DNA of 64,000 nucleotides from Pseudomonas fluorescens (GCF_001307155.1 NZ_CP012830.1:4462501-4526500); one strand, 5' to 3'. Counted from the stretch's first letter, positions 1 through 8,202 are shown. The notes: generated by a model not told the origin, from the sequence alone. Numbers and translations: made by a program.

Positions 1-1
1 T

Positions 2-199
2 TTCAAAAGTGCCGGCAGCACCCGCTGGGGCAGTGTTACGACTGCGCGACGGGCCAGTTCCGACGCCGAGGTCAATCCCGGCAACGGTCTGGGGAATGGC
101 AGCCAGATCTTCAATTACAACGCCAGGATCTACACCGACCAGAGCACTCCACCGGCCGGCACCTACGTGGACAATGTGGTGCTGGATGTGGGGTTTTAG
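2..199 (+). CDS. Spore coat U / Csu-type fimbrial subunit, C-terminal end (partial)
   Basis: The reading frame is open from the window edge to the TAG at 197–199 and gives about 65 residues. It contains the stretches NPGNGLGNGSQ and YNARIYTDQSTPPAGTY and ends in VDNVVLDVGF. This pattern, a beta-rich end closing on hydrophobic alternating residues, is typical of the spore coat protein U domain of secreted Csu-type chaperone–usher pilus subunits in Pseudomonas. The N-terminus, signal peptide and any usher or chaperone genes lie outside the window, so the assignment rests on this short tail only. Confidence 0.6.
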   Translation, partial: FKSAGSTRWGSVTTARRASSDAEVNPGNGLGNGSQIFNYNARIYTDQSTPPAGTYVDNVVLDVGF

Positions 200-234
200 C
201 TGGCACTGGAAGCCTGCCATTCAGTGTTCAAGGG

Positions 235-987
235 TTAAAACCGCTGCATCTGCTTGAGCATCTGCGTCGCCGGATCCCGGGCCTCGCTGACCATCGCGTA
301 GTTGTACCCGGGCCCCGACCAGTACTCGGCCTGCAACTCGCCGTCGCTGCGACTGCCGCGTGGTAGCAGGTAGTTTTTCGGGCCTGGCGGACGGACGTAG
401 AAACTGATCTTGCGGCCGCTCTGGTCCTCGTACATCACCATCGCTGCGGGACCTTGCTCGGTGCTCAACAACCGTCCGCTGACCGGTTTGAACCCCGAGT
501 TGGCGAGGTTCGGCAGGCGATTGGCCTGGGAGAAGTAATGGTCAAGCCAGCCCTGCATATCGCCGTCATCGGTGACTGTGTAATCGGCCGGCAGGATGCC
601 TTGCTGGGCGAACATCCGGTACGCCTGCATCGCATCGGTCATCGGCAGTGCTGCGCCAACCGTGGTCATTTCCCGTGCTTGCCAGCCGCCCAAGCCACCG
701 ACGCTGACCGCGATCAGCAACACGGCGGCGCTGGCCAAGTGGCGGCGGGACTGTCGTTTCAGACGCCGGCGAATCACGCTGGGGTCGAGGTTCGGGTTGG
801 GCGGTTGCTGCAAGGCGCCGCTCAAGGCTGCGCGCAATTGCTGGGCGTCCTGTTGCCAGGCCTGAACCTGCTCGGCAACGTGCGGATTGGCCGCCAGGTA
901 CGTTTCCACCAGTCGCCGGTCCGCGTCGTCGAGTTGATGGTCGACGTAGGCGTGCAGGTCATTGACGCTTGGGGGCATGCTGATCAT
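235..987 (-). CDS. Anti-sigma factor, single-pass membrane protein
   Basis: A 250-residue protein with an N-terminal helical cytoplasmic part (residues 1–80, including NDLHAYVDHQLDDADRR), one membrane segment at about 83–103, and a periplasmic domain. This is the layout of anti-sigma factors that hold an ECF sigma at the membrane. The N-terminal region lacks the HxxxCxxC zinc motif of ZAS-type proteins, so a redox-zinc switch is unlikely. Its ATG overlaps the stop of the sigma gene by four bases (ATGA), implying translational coupling. It probably inhibits the neighbouring sigma factor until an envelope signal, perhaps peroxide given the divergent catalase gene, releases it. Confidence 0.85.
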   Translation of the reverse strand: MISMPPSVNDLHAYVDHQLDDADRRLVETYLAANPHVAEQVQAWQQDAQQLRAALSGALQQPPNPNLDPSVIRRRLKRQSRRHLASAAVLLIAVSVGGLGGWQAREMTTVGAALPMTDAMQAYRMFAQQGILPADYTVTDDGDMQGWLDHYFSQANRLPNLANSGFKPVSGRLLSTEQGPAAMVMYEDQSGRKISFYVRPPGPKNYLLPRGSRSDGELQAEYWSGPGYNYAMVSEARDPATQMLKQMQRF

Positions 988-1508
988 TTGAGTATCCGCA
1001 AAGAGGGGCTGGTGATTTCGCCATCGCTGAGTTGGCGCAAGGCCTGGCGAGCGCGGGACAGACGAGACATCACCGTGCCGGTAGGAACGTCGAGAATCTC
1101 GGCGACCTCCTTGTAACTCAAGCCTTCCACCGAGACCCAGAGCAACAGCGCGCGTTGTTCGGTGGTCAGTTTGTCGAAGGCTTGCAGCGTCGATTGCGCC
1201 AGCACCGTGCGCTCGACCGAGGGCTGGGCATCGTCGCGACCGGTGAAGAACTCAAGCATTCGCGCGTAGCGCCTTGAGCGTCGATGGGCGTCGAGAAACT
1301 GTCGATACAGAATCGAAAACAGCCAGGCGCGCAAATCGCCGTCCGGGCGTTTGTCGCCCCATCCCGACAGCGCCCGCTCCAGGCACGACTGCACCAGATC
1401 GTCAGCGTTGCTGGGGTTGCGCGTCAGCGACACGGCAAAACGCCGCAGCCTGGGGATGAGTTCACGTAACGGTTCGTCGAGATCGTTCATGGAATGCTGG
1501 CTAGTCAT
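984..1508 (-). CDS. ECF-family RNA polymerase sigma factor
   Basis: A 174-residue protein with a sigma region 2 (about residues 14–80; DDLVQSCLERAL and LRAWLFSILYRQF are typical) and a region 4 helix-turn-helix (about 115–165; LSYKEVAEILDVPTGTVMSRL). Regions 1 and 3 are absent, as in all ECF sigmas. It is co-translated with the downstream anti-sigma gene. Its own promoter region carries an ECF-like site (1526–1551), and the same site faces the divergent catalase/cytochrome b561 genes (1580–1605), so the gene is probably autoregulated. A second ATG at 1490 is a possible start; neither start has a strong ribosome binding site. Confidence 0.9.
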   Translation of the reverse strand: MTSQHSMNDLDEPLRELIPRLRRFAVSLTRNPSNADDLVQSCLERALSGWGDKRPDGDLRAWLFSILYRQFLDAHRRSRRYARMLEFFTGRDDAQPSVERTVLAQSTLQAFDKLTTEQRALLLWVSVEGLSYKEVAEILDVPTGTVMSRLSRARQALRQLSDGEITSPSLRILK

Positions 1509-1525
1509 TACGCTTTGGATCAGGA

Positions 1526-1551
1526 AGACGTCCGGCAGTGGAGGTTATTCC
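1526..1551 (-). promoter_or_regulatory. ECF-type promoter for the sigma/anti-sigma pair
   Basis: On the minus strand GGAATAACC (first G at 1551) is followed 21 bases after its first base by CGTCT (1530–1526). The GGAAT/CGTC pair fits ECF -35/-10 elements. The divergent promoter at 1580–1605 has the same elements with exactly the same 21-base offset. Transcription would begin near 1519, giving a very short leader before the ATG at 1508. Confidence 0.65.
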
Positions 1552-1579
1552 AGCAGTGGAAAAATAAACACCGGGTCAG

Positions 1580-1605
1580 GGAATAAACCTCTGCGGGCTT
1601 CGTCT
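1580..1605 (+). promoter_or_regulatory. ECF-type promoter for the catalase-like gene
   Basis: GGAATAAACC starts at 1580 and CGTCT at 1601. Core elements and spacing match the divergent sigma-gene promoter. A start near 1611 would leave about 40 bases of leader before the ATG at 1651. Confidence 0.65.
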
Positions 1606-1650
1606 GATTGATCCTTTCCACCGGTGGCCCACGGCCCTGGAGATGTTCAC

Positions 1651-2742
1651 ATGGTTGATCGTTCACCGCCGCCACGGCCAGACAAAATCCCCTTGAGCCG
1701 CATGAGCCTGGCTTTGCGCCTGGCCGGTATCGGCGCAGTAGTCGCTGCCCTGGCCGGGGCTTTTGCCTACGTCAATGGCACGTTTGACCCACAGCGTCTG
1801 ACACCAAAAGCGCTGGTCGACGTGCTGGAGAAAAACAATGGTGTACACCCGGGCTTTCGGCGCAATCACGCCAAGGGCGTGTGCGTGGCCGGGTATTTTG
1901 AAAGCACCAGCGAGGCGCGCCCGTATTCAACCGCCCAGGTCTTCAGCGCGGCGCGAACGCCGGTTGTCGGGCGTTTTGCGTTGCCCAGCGGCAATCCTTA
2001 TGCACCGGACAGCAGCGTACCGATCCGCAGCCTGGCGTTGCGCTTCAAGCAGGCCAATGGTCAACAATGGCGCACGGGAATGAACAGCATGCCGGTGTTC
2101 CCGGTGGGCACGCCTGAAGCCTTCTATCAGCTACAACAGGCCCAGACACCCGATCCGGCCACCGGCAAACCCAATCCTGCCAGCGTCCCGGCGTTTTTTG
2201 CCACACACCCGGAAACCGCGCCTTTCCTGCAATGGGTCAAGAGCGCCAAGCCGTCGGCCAGTTACGTGACCGAGACCTACAACGGCATCAACGCTTTCTA
2301 TCTGGTCAACGCTGCGGGTCAGCGTCAGGCAGTGCGCTGGAGCGTGGTCCCCGTGGCGCGTGATGCGGTCGGCGCCAGTGCCCCTGAAGGTGCGGACTTT
2401 CTTGAAAAAGATTTGCTCCAGCGCTTGAAGAGCGGGTCGTTGCGTTGGCAACTGAATATGACGCTGGCCAATGCTACTGACCCGACCAACGACGCCAGCA
2501 AGGCCTGGCTGGGTGAGCGCAAGGTCCTGAACGCCGGGACGCTGGTGCTGGAAAGCGCCCAGGCACAGAACGATGGCGAATGCCGCGACATCAATTACGA
2601 CCCGCTGGTCTTGCCGAGCGGTATCGAGGGTTCCGATGACCCGTTGCTGGCCGCACGTTCGGCAGCTTATGCCCGTTCTTACCTGCGTCGAACCGCTCAA
2701 GTCGACCAGTTACCCACCGCCAAACAGGAGTCGCCACAATGA
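1651..2742 (+). CDS. Periplasmic catalase-like heme peroxidase (SrpA type)
   Basis: About 363 residues, much shorter than the roughly 480 or more of classical monofunctional catalases, as in the small catalase-related peroxidase family. An N-terminal hydrophobic segment (about residues 17–38) would export or anchor it. RRNHAKGVCVAGYFE carries the distal catalytic His seen in catalases (HAKG), and AARSAAYARSYLRR near the C-terminus is the likely proximal heme Tyr region. The ATG at 1651 is preferred because GGAG lies 8 bases upstream; an in-frame GTG at 1624 has no such site. It overlaps the cytochrome b561 gene by four bases. Likely role: peroxide removal in the periplasm with electrons from the membrane b-type cytochrome. 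Confidence 0.85.
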   Translation: MVDRSPPPRPDKIPLSRMSLALRLAGIGAVVAALAGAFAYVNGTFDPQRLTPKALVDVLEKNNGVHPGFRRNHAKGVCVAGYFESTSEARPYSTAQVFSAARTPVVGRFALPSGNPYAPDSSVPIRSLALRFKQANGQQWRTGMNSMPVFPVGTPEAFYQLQQAQTPDPATGKPNPASVPAFFATHPETAPFLQWVKSAKPSASYVTETYNGINAFYLVNAAGQRQAVRWSVVPVARDAVGASAPEGADFLEKDLLQRLKSGSLRWQLNMTLANATDPTNDASKAWLGERKVLNAGTLVLESAQAQNDGECRDINYDPLVLPSGIEGSDDPLLAARSAAYARSYLRRTAQVDQLPTAKQESPQ

Positions 2743-3281
2743 GCGCGCACCCTCATCATTTCACTCCGCTGGCGCGGCTGCTGCATTGGCTGATGGCGGT
2801 GATGGTCGTCGCCATGCTGTTTATCGGTGCTGGCATGGTCGCGTCTGTATCCGAACGCCATGAATGGCTGATCCACCTGCACAAGCCGTTGGGCGTGGCG
2901 ATTCTGCTGTTGGTGATAGTGCGTCTGTTTGTACGCTTCTCGACTCGCCAGCCGCCGTTGCCGACAGACTTGCCGGGCTGGCAGGCATTGGCGGCCAAGG
3001 CATCGCATGGGCTGCTTTACGCATTGATGCTGATCTTGCCGTTGCTGGGCTGGGCGATGATATCGGCAGCAGGGGACCCGGTGATGCTCGGCAGTTCGTG
3101 GCAATTGCCCGCGATTGTGCCGGCGAATGCGTTGCTGTTTGCCTTTCTACGCAGGGCCCACGGTTATCTGGCGTACCTGCTGTTTCTGACCGTTCTGTCG
3201 CACCTGGCAGCGGCGTTGTTCCATGGCTGGGTGCGTCGTGACGGGGTGTTGCAAAGCATGTTGCACAGCAAGGATCACTGA
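2739..3281 (+). CDS. Cytochrome b561 family membrane protein
   Basis: A 180-residue protein with four membrane spans (about residues 12–32, 48–66, 90–110, 142–165) and His residues in or next to them, including LLHWLMA, LHKPLGV, ASHGLLYA and LSHLAAALFHGW, fitting two b hemes. Such proteins pass electrons from quinol to periplasmic acceptors. Its start overlaps the stop of the catalase-like gene (ATGA), so the two are translated as a unit and the natural inference is that it supplies electrons to that peroxidase. It belongs to the transcription unit with the ECF-type promoter. Confidence 0.88.
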   Translation: MSAHPHHFTPLARLLHWLMAVMVVAMLFIGAGMVASVSERHEWLIHLHKPLGVAILLLVIVRLFVRFSTRQPPLPTDLPGWQALAAKASHGLLYALMLILPLLGWAMISAAGDPVMLGSSWQLPAIVPANALLFAFLRRAHGYLAYLLFLTVLSHLAAALFHGWVRRDGVLQSMLHSKDH

Positions 3282-3355
3282 TTGGCTGGCACGGCGCATC
3301 GCTCAGGTGCGCCGCTTTTCAGCATCAGCAGCCAATAGATCAGCGCCGTCGAGTG

Positions 3356-3391
3356 AAAAATGGCTGCACGCCGTACCGGCACGCAGCCATT
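3356..3391 (-). terminator. Terminator after the M14 peptidase gene
   Basis: AATGGCTGC and GCAGCCATT form a stem at 3359–3367 / 3383–3391; on the minus strand the stem is followed by a short T run (complement of the A run at 3356–3360). Confidence 0.6.
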
Positions 3392-3399
3392 GAGAGGCA

Positions 3400-4551
3400 T
3401 CAACGCAGGGTGCCGACCATCTCCGCAATCGTCGACAGCACATCCTTGCCCAACTGCATCGAACGCTTGCCCGACCAGCCGGTGCGGGCATTCGGTGCGT
3501 CGTTGTTGTCCTTGAATGGCATCTCCAGCGTCAACGACAGGCAATCGAACTTCTCACCGACGCTGTTGCAGGCAAGGGTCATGTTGGCCTTGCCCGGGAG
3601 GTCACGGGTGTAGCCGTGGGTGGTCTGGAAGTCGCGGGTCAGGTGTTTCAGATGACTGCGAAAGTGCTCTTCGAGCTGTGCGATTCGCGGCGTGTAGCCC
3701 GGGTTGCCTTCGCAGCCAGCAGTGAACACGTAGGGGATTTCTTCATCACCGTGGATATCGAGGAACAGGTCGACACCGTACTTCTCCATTTGCTGTTGAA
3801 CGAAGAGTACTTCCGGGCTGGCGTCCTGGCTCGCGCTCTGCCAGGCGCGGTTGAGGTCCTTGCCCATGGCGTTGGTCCGCAGGTGACCATGGAAAGCGCC
3901 GTCCGGGTTCATGTTTGGTACCAGATACAAATCGGCACTGGCCAGCAGTTTGTTCAACTCAGGATCATTGTGCTGTTGCAGACGTTCGATGACACCTTCC
4001 ATGAACCACTCGGCCATGTGTTCGCCAGGATGCTGCTGGGCAATGATCCAGATCTTGCGCTGGCCCTCGGCGCCGCTGCCTTTGCGCAACAATTGAATAT
4101 CCCGACCTTCGACGCTTTTGCCGGTGGCCAGCAGTTCGGTGCCAGCCTTGCTCAACGCCTGGTCGATCAGCCAATCGTGGCGTCCGCGGCTATAGGGTTC
4201 AAAGTAGGCGAACCAGGCGTGAGTCTCGGTGGCTTCGAGGCTGAAGCGCAGGCAGTCGCCTTCAAAGATCGTCGGCACACGGAACCAGTTGACGTGGTCA
4301 TACGAGGCCACCGCCTGGTAACCGTCCCATGCCTTGTGATAGGAGGATTTACTGGCGTTGTTCAGTCGAAACCAATGTTCCTGGCCGACGTGCAGACCAC
4401 TGGCCTTGAAGTGAAACCACTGGAAATGCTGACTGCGGGTATCGGGTTTGATGGCCAGCAAGGCCTGTAGCGGATTGCTGATGTCCAGCACCTCGATGTT
4501 GCCGCTGTCGAAGTTGGCGGTGATCTCAAAGGAGCGGTGGGCCACGGTCAT
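3400..4551 (-). CDS. M14-family zinc carboxypeptidase (cytosolic carboxypeptidase-like)
   Basis: A 383-residue protein. Residues 1–125 form the beta-rich N-domain found in bacterial relatives of cytosolic carboxypeptidases; the rest is the M14 catalytic domain. Zinc ligands are seen as HPGEH (His174, Glu177) and DIHGDE (His267), the substrate-binding region as GKDLNR (about 231–236), and the catalytic Glu probably in LTLEMPFKD near residue 350. There is no signal peptide, so it acts in the cytoplasm. Substrates of the bacterial members are not settled; trimming of C-terminal residues from peptides or proteins is the family activity. It is monocistronic with its own terminator. Confidence 0.88.
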   Translation of the reverse strand: MTVAHRSFEITANFDSGNIEVLDISNPLQALLAIKPDTRSQHFQWFHFKASGLHVGQEHWFRLNNASKSSYHKAWDGYQAVASYDHVNWFRVPTIFEGDCLRFSLEATETHAWFAYFEPYSRGRHDWLIDQALSKAGTELLATGKSVEGRDIQLLRKGSGAEGQRKIWIIAQQHPGEHMAEWFMEGVIERLQQHNDPELNKLLASADLYLVPNMNPDGAFHGHLRTNAMGKDLNRAWQSASQDASPEVLFVQQQMEKYGVDLFLDIHGDEEIPYVFTAGCEGNPGYTPRIAQLEEHFRSHLKHLTRDFQTTHGYTRDLPGKANMTLACNSVGEKFDCLSLTLEMPFKDNNDAPNARTGWSGKRSMQLGKDVLSTIAEMVGTLR

Positions 4552-4826
4552 AATCTATTCCTGAGTATGATTTTTATGGCTGTTACTTTACACGCAAGGG
4601 TGGGAAAGCCGAGGGCAATTTGCGCGGGGATAAAATGGGGGGCGTCGTCCTTGACGCAGTCGCAGCTTAGTGTTTATGCGATTGATTCTCAAGTGCTATT
4701 TTTGGCGCCCTAAAGCCCGTGCTTGAGCGGTCTGTTGCAAAAAGATGCTCTTTTGATATCATCCGAGCCATCGAATTCAGCAGCACCCGACTTCATTAGC
4801 CTGAAGCCATAGCCAGAATAACTGGC

Positions 4827-4940
4827 AAAAAAAGACCCGGCAAAAAGCCGGGTCAAAAACCGTGATTAGCCTGATGAGGAGATATTCCAGGAGTCCGACC
4901 TAAGGTCTCTTGGTCTATCGACTGATCTCGCGACCAGCTG
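4827..4940 (-). ncRNA. prrF: PrrF-type iron-responsive small RNA
   Basis: The minus strand reads GGTCGCGAGATCAG, then GTCGGACTCCTGGAATATCT, CCTCATCAGGCTAATCACGG and a terminator: the stem GACCCGGC/GCCGGGTC (4834–4841 / 4847–4854) followed by seven T. I recognise this core and terminator as those of the Pseudomonas PrrF RNAs, the functional equivalents of RyhB, which repress iron-using proteins (for example sodB and sdh mRNAs) when iron is scarce. The length of about 110 nt fits. A Fur box covers the promoter at 4945–4966. The 5' end is placed by analogy; neither neighbour appears co-transcribed. Confidence 0.85.
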
Positions 4941-4944
4941 CATG

Positions 4945-4966
4945 CAATAATAATCATTATCATTTG
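4945..4966 (-). promoter_or_regulatory. Fur box upstream of the PrrF-type sRNA
   Basis: On the minus strand AAATGATAATGATTATTATT is close to the 19-base Fur consensus GATAATGATAATCATTATC. It lies immediately upstream of the predicted sRNA 5' end, as in known prrF promoters, so iron-loaded Fur would repress transcription. Confidence 0.8.
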
Positions 4967-5073
4967 CAAGTCAAATGTTTTCACCTGCCTTATAGGAAGA
5001 ATTTTTCCTGTGGCTGCCCCAAACGTCTGTGGCTTGAGTCAGATCGCAGCGTTTTCTAATCGTGTTTTCCTGT

Positions 5074-5415
5074 TCATCCTTTCTGGTCACCGTCCAGGGA
5101 CCTGTCCACCATGGCCTTGGCCATGTCGATCATGTGTACGACTGAAAATGCCAGATCGCGGCTTGCGCCATGCAGGTTGTCTGCCGACTCATAAGCAGTC
5201 GCGGCCGCACAGCGCAGCAAGTCCGATGCATGGACCAGAGCTTCTTCGCTGCTGATGTTACGGTTTACATCGAAGAATCGCTCCGCGACTTCGAATTCTG
5301 AAACAGTTGGTTTCAAGTAATAGTCCAGGGCGCGTTGGGCTGCTGCACAGCCCTTGAGCGAGGTGAAGTTCGCGTCGATCTCTTGTTCGGCCGTGTCTTT
5401 GCGGGTGATGTCCAT
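5074..5415 (-). CDS. DUF6124-like small protein
   Basis: A 113-residue predicted cytoplasmic protein, mostly helical. The arrangement AQRALDYYLKP, then a variable linker, then SSEEALVHASDLLRCAAATAYESAD and a final helix resembles the Pseudomonas family named DUF6124 (earlier grouped with DUF3077), of which another member lies at 24823–25122. No function is known for the family. It is a single gene divergent from the S24 repressor gene; 129 bases separate their starts. Confidence 0.6.
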   Translation of the reverse strand: MDITRKDTAEQEIDANFTSLKGCAAAQRALDYYLKPTVSEFEVAERFFDVNRNISSEEALVHASDLLRCAAATAYESADNLHGASRDLAFSVVHMIDMAKAMVDRSLDGDQKG

Positions 5416-5544
5416 GGTGGGTAATGCTCCGTGGGTGGGGCGATTGGGTAATTCGAATCCTAGTACAAACTGTATTCATGACGAAAAATTAAATACTACA
5501 ATGTGTGTGTTGAGGGTCCGACTACGCGAAGTATTGTTCCGCCC

Positions 5545-6210
5545 ATGGATAAATGGATTGAGTTGGTCAAGGCCAAGATGAGTGAGCTCAAAATCACTCA
5601 GGAAAAGCTCGCAGAGCGTCTCGCAATGTCTCAGGGCGGCATCGGCCATTGGCTGAACAAGCGTCGCCAGCCCAGCCTCGAGGATATGAACCGGGTGCTT
5701 CGGGAGTTGGGGCTGGGGTTTCTCGAAGTCGCCCTGGTGATCAGGGAACCCGAGCTTGCGAGTGACGAGCCGCAAGAGGGCGATTACGAGGTATCGCTGG
5801 CGCAAAAGTACAACCCGTACTTCCGTTACCCGGTCAGTGACTGGCAGGGTATCAGTGAGGTGCGCGAGGCTGCGCCGGCTGCTTATGCCAAGGGGCGTCA
5901 CGAGTTATCGGATTATCACGCCCAAGGTCCGGCGTTCTGGCTGGTCGTGGTCGGCGATGCGATGACCGCACCGAGCGGTATCAGTATTGCGCAAGACATG
6001 CTGATTCTGGTCGACCCGGCGGTTGAAGCCGTGCCCGGTAAACTGGTGATCGCGCAGTGGCCAGACAGTGCCGAAGCGACGTTCCGCAAATTGATCGAAG
6101 AGGGCGGTCAACGGTATCTCGTGCCGCTGAATCCGACTTACCCGAAAGCCCTGTTTACCGACGAGTGCCGAATTATCGGAGTCGTGGTGCAGGCAACTGC
6201 CAAGTTCTAG
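5545..6210 (+). CDS. XRE/S24 LexA-like repressor lacking the self-cleavage residues
   Basis: A 221-residue protein: an N-terminal helix-turn-helix (about residues 8–60; ITQEKLAERLAMSQGGIGHWL) and a C-terminal S24/LexA-like domain (about 100–221). In LexA, CI and most Pseudomonas relatives the domain carries GDSM with the nucleophilic Ser and a Lys in a T-V/F-K-x-L motif. Here the first reads GDAM (Ala139) and the second TFRKL (Arg181 in the Lys position), and no Ala-Gly cleavage pair is visible in the linker. It should therefore bind DNA without RecA-triggered cleavage. The ATG at 5545 is preferred to the in-frame start at 5503 because the HTH begins here. No prophage or pyocin genes adjoin it. 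Confidence 0.8.
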   Translation: MDKWIELVKAKMSELKITQEKLAERLAMSQGGIGHWLNKRRQPSLEDMNRVLRELGLGFLEVALVIREPELASDEPQEGDYEVSLAQKYNPYFRYPVSDWQGISEVREAAPAAYAKGRHELSDYHAQGPAFWLVVVGDAMTAPSGISIAQDMLILVDPAVEAVPGKLVIAQWPDSAEATFRKLIEEGGQRYLVPLNPTYPKALFTDECRIIGVVVQATAKF

Positions 6211-6252
6211 TCAGACAGGTCCTACGGCGTAGGACCTGTTATCAGAACGCGA

Positions 6253-8202
6253 TTATTCCAGCTCCACCAGCGCACTGCCTTCGTTGACCATCTCGCCCTC
6301 CTGGCAATACAAGGCTTTGACCACGCCTGCATGGGGCGCACGAATGCTGTGCTCCATTTTCATGGCTTCCAGTACCACCAGTTGCGCACCGGTTTCGACC
6401 GTTTGCCCTGGCGTTACCAATACACGGACGATGCTGCCATTCATTGGCGCGGTCAGACCGCCCTGATGACTATGGCTGGCTTCGACCGCGGCGATAGGGT
6501 CGTAAAGCTTGATGCAGCGCAGCTCACCCTCCCATTGCAGGTACAGGGTTTCAGCCTGACGGATGGCGCGATGCTGACGGCGCAAGCCGTGATGCTCGAC
6601 CAGCAATTGCTCACCGTTGAGCTCGGTGTTACGGGTCTCGGCCGTTGCCAGGGTGATGGCCCGGTCCTGGTCTTCGCAGCTTAAGTGCAGCGTGGTTTCT
6701 GCCGGCAACCCGGCACGGAAACCGCTGCCAACGGCCCATGGTGAACCCGGGTCATCGGCGCGTACGTGGTGTGCCTGGCTTTGCGCAAAGGCTTGGGCAG
6801 CGGCTTGCCAGAACGCATCGCTGAGTTCGTTTGGCGCTGGCAGCAATTGGTCCTGATAACGTGGGATGAATCCTGTATCCAGCTCCGCCGCAGCAAAGGC
6901 CGGGTGTCCGATGATTCGGCGCAGAAAGTTGATGTTGGTCTTCAGCCCGCCAATGGCGAACTCTTCCAGCATGCTCAGCAGCCGCAAACGTGCCTGTTCG
7001 CGGTCCACGCCCCAGGCGATCAGCTTGCCAAGCATCGGATCGTAGAACGGCGAAATACTGTCGCCTTCCTCGACACCGCTGTCGACACGCCGGCCCGGGC
7101 CCGCAGCCGACTCGCGGTACAGCGCCAGGTGTCCGGTGGCCGGCAAGAAGTCATTGCTCGGGTCTTCGGCATACAAACGCACTTCAATTGCATGGCCGAG
7201 CAACGGCACCTGCGCCTGCGTCATGGGCAGCGGCTCGCCTTGGGCGACGCGAATCTGCCACGCCACCAGGTCGAGACCGGTGATGGCTTCGGTGACCGGG
7301 TGTTCGACCTGCAGGCGCGTATTCATCTCCATGAAGAAGAACTCACCGCGCGAATCCAGCAGAAATTCCACGGTGCCTGCGCCGACATAACCGATCGCTT
7401 GCGCCGCGCGGACTGCCGCTTCACCCATGGCTTTGCGCAGTTGCGCGCTCAGGCCAGGGGCCGGCGCCTCTTCGACGACTTTCTGGTGGCGACGTTGAAT
7501 CGAGCAATCACGTTCGTTGAGGTACAGGCAGTTACCGTGCTGATCAGCGAAGACCTGGATTTCCACATGCCGCGGTTTGAGCAGGTACTTTTCCACCAGC
7601 ATCCGCGAATCGCCAAACGAAGATTGCGCTTCACGCTGCGCCGAGGCCAGGGCTTCGGCCAGCTGGCTGACGTCCTCGACCACTTTCATGCCTTTACCAC
7701 CGCCACCGGCAGTCGCCTTGAGCAGCACCGGATAGCCGATGCGCTCGGCGGCATCGCGGAAGGTTTCCAGGTCCTGAGCTTCGCCGTGATAACCCGGTAC
7801 CAGCGGCACACCCGCAGTTTCCATCAAGGCTTTGGCGGCGGATTTGCTGCCCATGGCGTCAATGGCCGAAGCGGGTGGGCCGAGGAAAATCAAACCGGCG
7901 GCTTCAATGGCGCGCGCAAATCCGGCGTTCTCCGAGAGAAAACCATAACCCGGGTGAATCGCCTGAGCGCCGCTGGCCTTGGCGGCAGCGAGCAGTTTGT
8001 CGATTTGCAGGTAGCTGTCAGCGGCTTTGCTGCCACCCAGGTCGACGCGGATGTCTGCCTCGCGACTGTGCCGCGCATCGCGATCGGTAGCGCTGTGCAC
8101 GGCCACAGTGGTCAGGCCCAGCGCCTTGGCGGTGCGCATCACTCGGCAGGCAATTTCACCACGGTTGGCCACCAGCAAGGTGGTGAGAACAGGCGCGCTC
8201 AT
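6253..8202 (-). CDS. liuD: Methylcrotonyl-CoA carboxylase, biotin-containing alpha subunit
   Basis: A 649-residue biotin-dependent carboxylase subunit. The N-terminal biotin carboxylase domain (about 1–450) has VANRGEIACRVMRT at its start and the ATP-grasp loop GGGGKGMKVV; the biotinyl domain is at the C-terminus with AMKMEHS (Lys615 is biotinylated). With LiuB it makes 3-methylglutaconyl-CoA from 3-methylcrotonyl-CoA in leucine and isovalerate breakdown. It is the last gene of liuABCD, and its ATG overlaps the liuC stop by one base (TGATG). Gene order identifies it as LiuD and not as the related geranyl-CoA subunit AtuF. Confidence 0.93.
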   Translation of the reverse strand: MSAPVLTTLLVANRGEIACRVMRTAKALGLTTVAVHSATDRDARHSREADIRVDLGGSKAADSYLQIDKLLAAAKASGAQAIHPGYGFLSENAGFARAIEAAGLIFLGPPASAIDAMGSKSAAKALMETAGVPLVPGYHGEAQDLETFRDAAERIGYPVLLKATAGGGGKGMKVVEDVSQLAEALASAQREAQSSFGDSRMLVEKYLLKPRHVEIQVFADQHGNCLYLNERDCSIQRRHQKVVEEAPAPGLSAQLRKAMGEAAVRAAQAIGYVGAGTVEFLLDSRGEFFFMEMNTRLQVEHPVTEAITGLDLVAWQIRVAQGEPLPMTQAQVPLLGHAIEVRLYAEDPSNDFLPATGHLALYRESAAGPGRRVDSGVEEGDSISPFYDPMLGKLIAWGVDREQARLRLLSMLEEFAIGGLKTNINFLRRIIGHPAFAAAELDTGFIPRYQDQLLPAPNELSDAFWQAAAQAFAQSQAHHVRADDPGSPWAVGSGFRAGLPAETTLHLSCEDQDRAITLATAETRNTELNGEQLLVEHHGLRRQHRAIRQAETLYLQWEGELRCIKLYDPIAAVEASHSHQGGLTAPMNGSIVRVLVTPGQTVETGAQLVVLEAMKMEHSIRAPHAGVVKALYCQEGEMVNEGSALVELE

